Shown: piece after piece, positions 8,380 through 15,841 of the stretch
How positions within the stretch are numbered: position 1 is the stretch's first letter
Layout: every line of letters starts with the position of its first letter
Source of the DNA: UM-FILTER-49-7 sp964599895
GTDB taxonomy: Bacteria; Acidobacteriota; Holophagae; Thermotomaculales; Thermotomaculaceae
NCBI GenBank assembly: GCA_964599895.1
Contig: CAZRHT010000006.1
Span: forward strand, 3,877 to 67,876
Reading direction: 5' to 3'
DNA length: 64,000 nt
Position numbers and translations under genes: made by a program
The notes under the pieces: model-generated
Told to the model about the DNA's origin: nothing
Database searches by the model: none
What the model saw: the letters and a program-made list of their open reading frames with translations, nothing else

Positions 8380-10715
8380 AACCCCTGCAACATATTCTAA
8401 TTTTCCTGCTGTTTATGAGTGCCGTAACAGCCAACGCCGAGACAATTGAGAAAATCAACATTGTAGGAAATCACCGGATTTCAAATGGATCTATCGAGTT
8501 TCGCATCCATTCAAAAGAAGGCGGTAGCCTGGAACTCTCAATAATCAGAGGCGATGTAAAACGCTTATGGGACCTGAAAGTCTTTTCGGATATAAAGGTC
8601 GATGTCACCGACGGAAAAACCGGAAAGATTGTGACCTACTTAGTCAAGGAACGACCCATCATCAAAGATTTCAGGTTCTTTGGAAACCATGCTTTCGGTC
8701 CCAACCTGCTGTTGGACAAACTGAAAGAAAAGAAGGTTGTTTTGAGAAAGAACGTTCAGATGGACTACTCCGAAATAAGCAAAATAAAGACTGCCATTCT
8801 GGATGTCTATCATGAAAAGGGTTATCGCAACGTATCGGTTGGTCATCGTCTCGAAGATTTGGGGCCGGGTATCGCGTATCTAACGTTCAACATCAAAGAA
8901 GGCTCCAAGGCACGCGTCTACGGTATCCAATTTACAGGAAACAAGATTTTTTCCAGCAAAAAACTGAGAAAGGCCATGAAAAAGATCAAGAAACATGGAT
9001 TTTTCTCACTCATTTCTTCATCCGATATCTACTCTGAAAAAAAATTCTCCGAGGATGTGGACAACATCAAGAAGGTATACTGGAAGAAAGGATACAAGGA
9101 CGTTTTCGTTGGTCACCCTGTCATTGAGGTAAAGGACTTTACTTCTAAAAGACAAAAACGGAAGAACATAAAAAGGGCCAAAAAGAACAAAAAGATCAAA
9201 CAGGATCTGCGCATGTTTTTGACTATTCCGATTTTTGAAGGCCAGTCATATAAGATAGGCAAAGTTTCCTTTGAGGGCAATAAACTTATTTCAGACACTG
9301 TTCTGGCCAGTAAATGGAAACTCAAGACAGGCAGTCCATTTGACATTGGAAAGCTCAACGATTTTCAGGCCGACATTGAGGAAATATATACCAATGCTGG
9401 CTATCTCCAGTTTTACATGGAACGAATTCTCAACCCTGAGCCTGACAATGTTGAGGATATTACTTTCAAGCTTAACGAAAATAAACAGTTCAAATTAAAT
9501 CGTCTTGAATTTAAGGGCAACCTAGTGAGTCGTGACAAAGTTATTCGCAGGGAGTTCATGATTCCCGAAGGGGCCCCATTTCGTCTTAAAACATTCAAAG
9601 ACAGTATGCTTCGTATCAACCAGCTTGGTTTCTTCGACGTTTCAAAAACAAACCCGGAGGTCAAATTTGTCCCTGGAGAAGACAAGGTAAACGTCACAAT
9701 TAAGGGGGAGGAAACCGGGGTTAATGAAATCAATTTCGGTGGCGGATACAGTGAATTTGCCGGCTTTTTCCTCCAATCATCCTACAGCACCCGCAATTTC
9801 CTAGGGAAAGGTGAACAGCTTTCGCTGCAGGGCTCATTTGGCTCCAACATCACATACTACAACCTTTCATTTACCGAACCATGGATTTTTGATTATCCTC
9901 ACTCTTTCACAATCAACCTGTTCAACAGCGAAACCAGCTATTACAACTACAGCCGGAAGAGCACGGGGTTCAGTCTTGGGTTTGGGTTTCGTCTCAAGCC
10001 TTTCTTAACCTACTCAATTAGCTATCGCTTTGAAATTGTGGATGTTCCAGGTTCTTCACTGCAAAGCAGCACTATTTTCAAACCGGTTTCCAACCGCCTT
10101 ACAAGCTCCATCAACCAATCTATCAATTACGTGACATTGAACCATCCCTTTTTACCTACAGAAGGATCCAAATACTCACTGGGACTTGAATGGGCAGGTT
10201 GGCAACTGGGTGGAGATAATCTCAAATATACGGTTAATATGCGCGCCATGCATTTATTCAGCGGTTACAAGAATACGTTCTTCCTTGTCAACACACGGGC
10301 AAGCTATTCACAAGCGCTCCAGGGGAATACAATCCCATACTATGACAGATTTTTTATAGGAGGTGAGAGTACAGTTAGAGGGTATGATTTCAGACGGATA
10401 TCTCCAGTCGACCCGGCCACTAATATCTCCATTGGCGGCACAAAAATGTTCGTCGGCAACTTTGAATGGGTTCTTCCAATCGAACACAAATTTCAATTTG
10501 CCCTGTTTTACGACATTGGTGGCGTATGGCTTGAAGATGAGTCCTTTTTTTCCAATTCAGAGTCCATGAAAAGATCCTGGGGATTCGAGGCACGGTTCAA
10601 CCTTCCGGTCTTTCAGATGCCGATTCGGCTGACCTATGGAATGCCTCTGGATGACGTACCCGGTCAGACCAGTGGTGGTGGTAACCTTCAATTTACGATT
10701 GGCACAATTTTTTGA
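8373..10715 (+). CDS. bamA: outer-membrane protein assembly factor BamA
   Basis: The 780-residue Omp85 protein inserts beta-barrel proteins into the outer membrane. It has a signal peptide (cleavage after ...TANA, about residue 23), several POTRA repeats (IEKINIVGNHRIS..., VYGIQFTGNKIFS..., IGKVSFEGNKLIS..., LNRLEFKGNLVSR...) and a C-terminal 16-strand-type barrel. The conserved loop-6 motif is seen in GESTVRGYDFRRISP, and the chain ends in phenylalanine (FTIGTIF), as expected for an outer-membrane signal. A strongly basic stretch (KRQKRKNIKRAKKNKKIKQ, about 258-276) interrupts one POTRA. The gene overlaps clpC by 7 bases and is followed by skp. Confidence 0.95.
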   Translation: MLKPLQHILIFLLFMSAVTANAETIEKINIVGNHRISNGSIEFRIHSKEGGSLELSIIRGDVKRLWDLKVFSDIKVDVTDGKTGKIVTYLVKERPIIKDFRFFGNHAFGPNLLLDKLKEKKVVLRKNVQMDYSEISKIKTAILDVYHEKGYRNVSVGHRLEDLGPGIAYLTFNIKEGSKARVYGIQFTGNKIFSSKKLRKAMKKIKKHGFFSLISSSDIYSEKKFSEDVDNIKKVYWKKGYKDVFVGHPVIEVKDFTSKRQKRKNIKRAKKNKKIKQDLRMFLTIPIFEGQSYKIGKVSFEGNKLISDTVLASKWKLKTGSPFDIGKLNDFQADIEEIYTNAGYLQFYMERILNPEPDNVEDITFKLNENKQFKLNRLEFKGNLVSRDKVIRREFMIPEGAPFRLKTFKDSMLRINQLGFFDVSKTNPEVKFVPGEDKVNVTIKGEETGVNEINFGGGYSEFAGFFLQSSYSTRNFLGKGEQLSLQGSFGSNITYYNLSFTEPWIFDYPHSFTINLFNSETSYYNYSRKSTGFSLGFGFRLKPFLTYSISYRFEIVDVPGSSLQSSTIFKPVSNRLTSSINQSINYVTLNHPFLPTEGSKYSLGLEWAGWQLGGDNLKYTVNMRAMHLFSGYKNTFFLVNTRASYSQALQGNTIPYYDRFFIGGESTVRGYDFRRISPVDPATNISIGGTKMFVGNFEWVLPIEHKFQFALFYDIGGVWLEDESFFSNSESMKRSWGFEARFNLPVFQMPIRLTYGMPLDDVPGQTSGGGNLQFTIGTIF

Positions 10716-10745
10716 CAAATCAATATTCTTGAAAAGGAGAATGAT

Positions 10746-11258
10746 ATGAAAAAACTCTCAGTTGTTGTTCTGGCTCTTGTGGCACTAATCTCTTCATCGG
10801 CAGTGATGGCGCAGAGCCGTGTCGGAGTAGTAGATGCGGATCAGGTTATTTACAAATCGGTAAAGGGAAAAGCACTCCTGCAGGGACTCAATAATCTGGT
10901 GCAGCAAAAACAGAACGAAATTAAGCAGGTAGTCGCTGAAGCTCAGCAGACAGAAAAAGAATATAAGACAAAGTTAGCGTCCCTCTCAGATGAGAAAAAA
11001 CTCGCGATGGAGAAAAAACTCTCCGACTACCAGACGCGAATCAAGCGTATGCAGGAAGATGCAAAGCGGGAGCTTCAGATTAAGCAGAAAGAAGGATTTG
11101 AGAAGTTTCAGAAGCTTCTTCAACCCATTATCGATCAGCTGGCAAAAGAAAAGAATCTCGATGTGGTCTTCAGCCGTGCCCAGAGTGGGATTGTGTACCT
11201 CTCACCCACAGCAGACTTGACAGCCGAAGCCATCAAAAGGGTTGATGCGCAAAATTGA
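10746..11258 (+). CDS. skp: OmpH/Skp-family periplasmic chaperone
   Basis: The 170-residue secreted protein has a clear signal peptide (MKKLSVVVLALVALISSSAVMA). The OmpH/Skp fold follows: the short beta start VGVVDADQVI, a long charged helical hairpin (about 55-130, rich in Lys/Glu/Gln, the 'tentacles'), and the closing strand segment KNLDVVFSRAQSGIVY...DLT. Skp carries unfolded outer-membrane proteins across the periplasm to BamA, encoded directly upstream. The ATG has an AAGGAGA ribosome site. The stop overlaps the start of lpxD, the usual bamA-skp-lpxD order. Confidence 0.93.
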   Translation: MKKLSVVVLALVALISSSAVMAQSRVGVVDADQVIYKSVKGKALLQGLNNLVQQKQNEIKQVVAEAQQTEKEYKTKLASLSDEKKLAMEKKLSDYQTRIKRMQEDAKRELQIKQKEGFEKFQKLLQPIIDQLAKEKNLDVVFSRAQSGIVYLSPTADLTAEAIKRVDAQN

Positions 11259-12279
11259 GGTTTCATTCAAACTATCATACCTGGCAAAAGAACTCGGTCT
11301 CAACCTGAAAGGGCCAGATTGTAATATCTCCGGAGTGGCCTCCCTTTGCGATGCCACTCCGGAGAAATTATCTTACTTGAAGGACTCAAAACTTCTTGAT
11401 ACCGCACTTTCCAGCAAAGCCGGGGCACTGATAGTACCGACGGGACTTGCCGCTTCCTTCCCCTGCCCGGTAATTGAGTCAGATGATCCTTACATGGCCT
11501 TCATCCGCATTTCCTCCCGTTTTATTTCCAAATACCCGGTGCATGCGATGCCCGCTTTATCATGGATCCATCCCGATGCATCAGTGGATCCGACTGCAGA
11601 AATAGGACCATTTGTTACGATATCTCCCGGCTGCTCCATTGGACCTGATGTCCACATCCACTCAGGTGTCAAATTGATGGAAAATGTCCATATTGGTAAA
11701 TCAACTGTCATTTACAGTAATACTGTTATATTCCCCGGCTCCATAATTGGACAAAATTGCATCATCGGAGCCAATACAGTCATCGGTGGTGAAGGTTTCG
11801 GCTTTCACTTTGCTGAAGGGCGACACAATAAGATCCCACAGATCGGGAATGTCCGGATCGGAGATACTGTGGAGATCGGATCATGCGTTTCCATTGACAG
11901 GGGAACTTTCACGGAAACCTCCATCGGAGACGGGAGCAAAATCGACAATCAAGTGCAAATCGCACATAATGTTGTAATTGGAAAACACGTGATCATTGTG
12001 GCCCAGGCCGGTATTTCAGGAAGTACAACCATCGGAGATTACGCTGTCCTGGCCGGCAAAGCCGGTTTGGTCGGTCATATTCATATTGGGAGGGGTGCCA
12101 CCATAGGTGGTGCCTCTGTAGTGACCAAATCCGTTCCGGACGGACGCTTTGTTGTGGGATATCCGGCCACAGAACACCGGGTCTGGAAAAAACAGATAGC
12201 CTCGCTCGCTCGTCTACCGGAACTGTCCGCATCCATTCGCAGATTACTGAAAAAAGAGCAAAACAAAATAGAAGAATAA
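11245..12279 (+). CDS. lpxD: UDP-3-O-acylglucosamine N-acyltransferase
   Basis: LpxD adds the second (N-linked) acyl chain in lipid A synthesis. The 344-residue protein has an N-terminal uridine-binding domain (about 1-100), then a long left-handed beta-helix of hexapeptide repeats (IGPFVTISPGCSIGP... onward). The catalytic histidine lies in the QIAHNVVIG segment. A C-terminal helix (RLPELSASIRRLLKKE) closes the trimer. The ATG at 11245 is preferred; a TTG directly before it at 11242 is also in frame. It overlaps skp by 14 bases and is 12 bases from fabZ. Confidence 0.94.
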   Translation: MRKIEVSFKLSYLAKELGLNLKGPDCNISGVASLCDATPEKLSYLKDSKLLDTALSSKAGALIVPTGLAASFPCPVIESDDPYMAFIRISSRFISKYPVHAMPALSWIHPDASVDPTAEIGPFVTISPGCSIGPDVHIHSGVKLMENVHIGKSTVIYSNTVIFPGSIIGQNCIIGANTVIGGEGFGFHFAEGRHNKIPQIGNVRIGDTVEIGSCVSIDRGTFTETSIGDGSKIDNQVQIAHNVVIGKHVIIVAQAGISGSTTIGDYAVLAGKAGLVGHIHIGRGATIGGASVVTKSVPDGRFVVGYPATEHRVWKKQIASLARLPELSASIRRLLKKEQNKIEE

Positions 12280-12280
12280 T

Positions 12281-12289
12281 GGGGGGGGG
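12281..12289 (+). promoter_or_regulatory. G9 homopolymer as the fabZ ribosome-binding region
   Basis: Nine consecutive G residues fill the 12-base gap between the lpxD stop and the fabZ ATG (12292), and no other Shine-Dalgarno sequence is present. G-rich sequence can pair with the CCUCC end of 16S rRNA, so this run is probably the ribosome site. Its length may be prone to slippage or to assembly error. Confidence 0.5.
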
Positions 12290-12291
12290 TT

Positions 12292-12729
12292 ATGCCTCAA
12301 ACAATCGAATATGAAGAAATTAAATCCATAATGCCACACCGCTATCCGTTTCTGCTTGTGGACAGGGTTACGCACTATGAAGACGACAAGTACATTGAAG
12401 CTTACAAAAATGTAACGGGGAACGAGCCCTTTTTTCAGGGTCATTTCCCTGAAAAATCTGTGATGCCGGGAGTTCTGGTAATTGAGGCGATGGCCCAGGC
12501 AGGCGGGATTCTGCTTCTCAAAAACAGAATGGGAGAAGGAGGTCTCGTCTACTTCACTACAATTGAAAGGGCGCGCTTTCGCCAGCCTGTTATACCCGGA
12601 GATCAACTTCGGTTTGAAGTTACAGTCTTAAAATTGAAAGCCAGTTACTGTAAACTTTCCGGAAAAGCTTTTGTTGGTGATAAACTTGTAGCTGAAGCTG
12701 TTTTTTCCTCCGCTCTTTCGGTAAAATGA
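12292..12729 (+). CDS. fabZ: 3-hydroxyacyl-[ACP] dehydratase FabZ
   Basis: The 145-residue hot-dog-fold enzyme dehydrates beta-hydroxyacyl-ACP in fatty acid elongation. The signature is complete: MPHRYPFLLVDRV near residue 14, the catalytic histidine in FFQGHFPEKSVMPGVLVIEA (His about residue 48) with the catalytic glutamate in the following helix, and the C-terminal ...FVGDKLVAEA. Its position between lpxD and lpxA is the classical one. FabZ and LpxA/LpxD compete for hydroxyacyl-ACP, so co-expression balances membrane phospholipid and lipid A. Confidence 0.96.
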   Translation: MPQTIEYEEIKSIMPHRYPFLLVDRVTHYEDDKYIEAYKNVTGNEPFFQGHFPEKSVMPGVLVIEAMAQAGGILLLKNRMGEGGLVYFTTIERARFRQPVIPGDQLRFEVTVLKLKASYCKLSGKAFVGDKLVAEAVFSSALSVK

Positions 12730-12778
12730 TCTTGTAAGAGAACAGTACATCTTTCTTGGCAAATATAGGGAGGAAATC

Positions 12779-13549
12779 ATGATCCATCCGACAGCCGTAA
12801 TCGGTCATAATGCTAAAATTTCAGAGAGTGCCACTATCGGTCCATTTTGCGTAATTGGTGACCATGTGCGGATTGGAGACCATACAACACTCAGCTCATC
12901 AATTCAGGTTGATGACCATACAACCATCGGAAACAACAATAAGATTTACCCATTCTGCTGTATCGGGTTCCCTCCTCAGGATGTCAAGTACCATGATGAG
13001 CCCACTGAAACAATTATTGGAGACGATAATCTCATCCGGGAAAACTGCACAATTCACAGAGGAACAACCACTGGTCGCGAAAAAACAGTTGTGGGCTCTC
13101 GAAACTTTCTAATGGCCTATTCGCACATCGCCCACGATTGCCAGGTCGGGGATAACAACATTTTTGTGAATGCCGCCACCCTGGGTGGTCATGTCACTGT
13201 GGGGAATCATGTATATATTGGTGCCTACTCAGGGGTCCATCAATTCTGCAGAATCGGCGACCATGCGTTTGTGGGGGGTTACTCTGTAATTACCCGGGAT
13301 GCCCTTCCTTTTGTGAAAACTGTCGGTAATCGTGCGAAAACATACGACATTAACACAATGGGTCTGGAACGAAAGGGTTTCCGACCGGAAGTCGTCACCG
13401 CGTTAAAGAAAGCTTACCGTATTCTCCTCAGGCGGCAATTGCAACTGGCGGAAGCACTCAACGAAATGAGAAAAGAGTTTCCCAGAATTGATGAAGTTCA
13501 ATATTTTGCAGATTTTATTGAACACAGTGAGCGTGGTATCTGCCGCTGA
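12779..13549 (+). CDS. lpxA: acyl-ACP--UDP-N-acetylglucosamine O-acyltransferase
   Basis: LpxA catalyses the first step of lipid A synthesis. The 256-residue protein is a left-handed beta-helix of hexapeptide repeats (IHPTAVIGHNAKI...), with the catalytic histidine in AYSHIAHDCQVGD, the typical GVHQFCRIGDHAFVGG turn, and the C-terminal helical domain (GLERKGFRP...ALKKAYRIL). Length is normal. An AGGGAGGAAATC ribosome site precedes the ATG. It is the last gene of the plus-strand block; lpxB is not seen nearby. Confidence 0.96.
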   Translation: MIHPTAVIGHNAKISESATIGPFCVIGDHVRIGDHTTLSSSIQVDDHTTIGNNNKIYPFCCIGFPPQDVKYHDEPTETIIGDDNLIRENCTIHRGTTTGREKTVVGSRNFLMAYSHIAHDCQVGDNNIFVNAATLGGHVTVGNHVYIGAYSGVHQFCRIGDHAFVGGYSVITRDALPFVKTVGNRAKTYDINTMGLERKGFRPEVVTALKKAYRILLRRQLQLAEALNEMRKEFPRIDEVQYFADFIEHSERGICR

Positions 13550-13602
13550 TTTTTTCTCTGAATTGACATCAAATGCCGAAAAATGGGGGGGCCACGATCG
13601 TT

Positions 13603-14121
13603 TCAACAGTCGGATGGGATATGGCAGAGTTGACCCAGGCTCACAGGCTTACTCTCCTGATCCGGACAGTCTTCCAGGAGCCCGGAAACTGACATACCAT
13701 TTACTCCGGGCGGTTTAAAGTCCGGCACCACCTCACACATAGGTTCAAGCACAAAACGTCGCGAAGAATAAGCAGCATGCGGTACAGTCAGCGTATTGGT
13801 TGCGATCATGCTCTTGCCAAAGAAAATCAAATCAATATCAATCATGCGGGGCCCTTTCTCAACTGTACGAACGCGGCCCATTTCGCTTTCAATACTGGAA
13901 ATCAATCGCAAGACCTCAAAGGGGGAACACTCCTGACACGTAAATTTACCTGCAACATTGACAAAATCCGGCTGATCTTTCAGCCCCACTGCTTTCGATT
14001 CATAACAGCTCGAGATTGCCTCACATTTAAGCCCGGAATTTGCCAGCCGATCAAGAGCATCTTGAATCTGCCCTGCTCGATCTCCCAGATTACTACCCAA
14101 TGCCAGTATAACTTCCGTCAT
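13603..14121 (-). CDS. folK: 2-amino-4-hydroxy-6-hydroxymethyldihydropteridine pyrophosphokinase
   Basis: FolK (HPPK) transfers pyrophosphate from ATP to the pterin in folate synthesis. From the ATG at 14121 the protein is 172 residues and begins MTEVILALGSNLGDR, the family start; an AAAGGAGGGCTT ribosome site sits directly before it. Longer in-frame extension has no ribosome site. HPPK motifs are present: GPRMIDIDLIFFG (magnesium-binding aspartates) and VPHAAYSSRRFVLEPM. The tail past VPDFKPPG is ordinary. It converges on lpxA and is divergent from the histidine kinase. Confidence 0.94.
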   Translation of the reverse strand: MTEVILALGSNLGDRAGQIQDALDRLANSGLKCEAISSCYESKAVGLKDQPDFVNVAGKFTCQECSPFEVLRLISSIESEMGRVRTVEKGPRMIDIDLIFFGKSMIATNTLTVPHAAYSSRRFVLEPMCEVVPDFKPPGVNGMSVSGLLEDCPDQESKPVSLGQLCHIPSDC

Positions 14122-14157
14122 AAGCCCTCCTTTCGGCATTGTAACACAACAAGCCGA

Positions 14158-14176
14158 CATCTGTTCAAAACAGATG
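14158..14176. promoter_or_regulatory. inverted repeat in the folK/histidine-kinase divergent region
   Basis: CATCTGTT (14158-14165) and AACAGATG (14169-14176) form a perfect 8-bp inverted repeat with a CAA spacer. The right arm contains the first possible ATG of the kinase gene. It may be an operator between the divergent genes or a small hairpin over the kinase start. Confidence 0.35.
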
Positions 14177-15145
14177 AAACATGCTACCATTGCAGACATG
14201 GGAAGCGATTATGAATTTGACCTCACAAAACTCAAAGAAGAAGATCTGAACCATACGGAACTTCTGAGTAAAGCGAAAGAAATCCTGGATACACACCATT
14301 TCCCCTTCACCTCAGTGCTCATTTTTGGCGACAGAAAGTTTGTACTGGGAAGAACAGGAAAGCAGAAGGTGTTTATCGAACCTCTCACCGGAATTTCCAG
14401 CCTTTTATCCAGTCGGGCAATGTACACGAAACTCCAGAAGAACACACTTACACGTGTTCGAGGACTCAATCACAATGTACGTGGACCTCTCAGCGGAATT
14501 CGCAGCCGTCTGGAACTACTAATGAGGGAATTGGATGAATCACCGGAAGTCGTTCAAAATGATGCGGTTCAAATACCCGCTTCAAGGTTCAGGGACACGT
14601 TCCACAAGATTCTCCAGTCAGCAGACAGTCTCCAAAAGCAGCTGACGGACTTTGAACAAGTGCTTTCGTGGCTTGATCCTGAACAGGATGTCACAATATT
14701 GTTACCCGGACAAGTGCTCGAGACAATCCGGCAATACATGGTTACCGACCTTTTCGTGAAACGGAAAATTCAAATCATACTCCAACCTCAACCTCCCCTT
14801 CGGAGTATTACAATTCATCCCACTTTGTTTGTGGAGCCTGTCTTGCGGATTCTTGATAATGCAGTAGAATCTCTACGTTCACAAGAAGGCGGAACCATTC
14901 ATATCACCGCTTCTTCTTCCGGGAGCGATTGTGTCCTTGAAATCAGAAATGATGGGCCTATGATTCCAGACGAATATCTTGAAAAGTATCTGTACGATCC
15001 TGGAATTGGACAATTTGAAGACGGGTTGGGCATGGGCTTGAGTTTCAGCAAATGGCTCATAGAACTTTCCGGAGGAGACTTGACTCTTCTGGAGAACAGA
15101 GACTCCAGAGTCAATTTTCGCCTCAGATACCCAAGAAAACCATGA
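14174..15145 (+). CDS. orphan sensor-histidine-kinase-like protein, soluble
   Basis: This 323-residue protein has no membrane helix. Residues 1-90 are a small unassigned input domain. A HisKA-like helix carries His100 in LNHNVRGPLSGI, matching the H-box pattern. The HATPase domain shows the N-box (LDNAVES, Asn229/Glu232), an NDGPMIP G1 box and DGLGMGLSFSKWL (G2, 283-295). No response regulator is adjacent. Start is uncertain: ATG 14174 lies in an inverted repeat, and ATG 14198 (MGSDYEF) is the alternative; neither has a good ribosome site. The stop overlaps tadA by ATGA. Role unknown; phosphotransfer is inferred from motifs. Confidence 0.75.
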   Translation: MKHATIADMGSDYEFDLTKLKEEDLNHTELLSKAKEILDTHHFPFTSVLIFGDRKFVLGRTGKQKVFIEPLTGISSLLSSRAMYTKLQKNTLTRVRGLNHNVRGPLSGIRSRLELLMRELDESPEVVQNDAVQIPASRFRDTFHKILQSADSLQKQLTDFEQVLSWLDPEQDVTILLPGQVLETIRQYMVTDLFVKRKIQIILQPQPPLRSITIHPTLFVEPVLRILDNAVESLRSQEGGTIHITASSSGSDCVLEIRNDGPMIPDEYLEKYLYDPGIGQFEDGLGMGLSFSKWLIELSGGDLTLLENRDSRVNFRLRYPRKP

Positions 15146-15600
15146 AACACCTCGAATCCGACACATACTTTATGAGACTGGCACTGGAGCAAGCGGAACT
15201 CGCCTTTCAGGCCGATGAAGTACCAATCGGAGCCATAATAGTTGGAGAAAATGGTCTCATCTGCGGGAAAGGTTACAATTCTCCCATTTCATTAAGTGAC
15301 CCCACGGCCCATGCCGAAATCATGGCGATTCGGGATGCCGGGGAATTTTTAAAAAATTATCGTCTTGCGGGATTAACCCTTTATGTCACTTTGGAACCAT
15401 GTATAATGTGCTTTGGCGCAATGGTTCATTCTCGGATTTCCCGTCTTGTGTTTGGTACCTTGGATAAGCGAAGCGGTGTAACGCGGCGCCTTCCATTCGT
15501 AAACGAAATGAACCTGAACCACACCTTCACCATCGATGGCCCCATCCTTGAAAATGAATGTGGTTCAATTCTGACAGAGTTTTTTAGAAACAGGCGCTGA
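15142..15600 (+). CDS. tadA: tRNA-specific adenosine deaminase TadA
   Basis: TadA deaminates the wobble adenosine of tRNA-Arg(ACG) to inosine. The 152-residue protein from ATG 15142 has the cytidine-deaminase-like zinc site: His57-Ala-Glu59 in DPTAHAEIMAIRD and PCIMC (Cys87, Cys90). It also has the family's LAGLTLYVTLEPC and ISRLVFGTLDK stretches. The start is taken at the ATG overlapping the kinase stop; in-frame sequence further upstream is inside the kinase gene. It ends 6 bases before tRNA-Ser. Confidence 0.95.
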   Translation: MKHLESDTYFMRLALEQAELAFQADEVPIGAIIVGENGLICGKGYNSPISLSDPTAHAEIMAIRDAGEFLKNYRLAGLTLYVTLEPCIMCFGAMVHSRISRLVFGTLDKRSGVTRRLPFVNEMNLNHTFTIDGPILENECGSILTEFFRNRR

Positions 15601-15606
15601 CAAAGC

Positions 15607-15696
15607 GGAGGGGTGCCGGAGTGGTCGAACGGGGGCGACTCGAAATCGTCTGTCCGTTAGCGCGGACCGTGGGTTCGAATCCCACCTCCTCCGCCA
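15607..15696 (+). tRNA. tRNA-Ser (CGA anticodon), CCA encoded
   Basis: The 90-nt gene folds as a class II tRNA. The acceptor stem GGAGGGG pairs with CTCCTCC (one G-U), the D-arm starts TGCCGGAGTGG, and the anticodon loop CTCGAAA carries CGA at 15641-15643. A long variable arm (TGTCCGTTAGCGCGGACC) is followed by a T-arm with GGTTCGAATCC, discriminator G and encoded CCA. The anticodon CGA reads UCG serine codons. Confidence 0.97.
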
Positions 15697-15701
15697 GTTT
15701 T

Positions 15702-15723
15702 TAACATTCACAAGAGAATGTTA
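15702..15723. terminator. hairpin just after tRNA-Ser
   Basis: TAACATTC (15702-15709) and GAATGTTA (15716-15723) form an 8-bp stem with a 6-nt loop, 5 bases after the tRNA. There is no U-tract after it on the plus strand, so it is a processing or weak termination hairpin at best. Confidence 0.4.
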
Positions 15724-15724
15724 A

Positions 15725-15754
15725 GTCTGAGTCTGAGTCTGAGTTTGAGTATAA
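15725..15754. repeat. short hexanucleotide tandem repeat (GTCTGA)n
   Basis: Three perfect GTCTGA units (15725-15742) are followed by two decayed units, GTTTGA and GTATAA (15743-15754). It lies in the 145-bp non-coding stretch between tRNA-Ser and the end of lpxC, which otherwise shows nothing recognisable. Confidence 0.8.
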
Positions 15755-15841
15755 GTGCAGAATGGGAACATACAGGTAAACAGACACCTCTTTCATTATT
15801 CTGTCCACTCGCACTTTCATCTTACAGTTTTTTTTAATGAA

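Noticed and set aside
14122..14199. 26-residue N-terminal extension of FolK
   Set aside because: The family starts at MTEVILALGSNLGDR, which has its own AAAGGAGGG site; the extension would cross the divergent promoter region.
15725..15754. CRISPR array
   Set aside because: Units are only 6 bases with no spacers; no cas genes are in the window.
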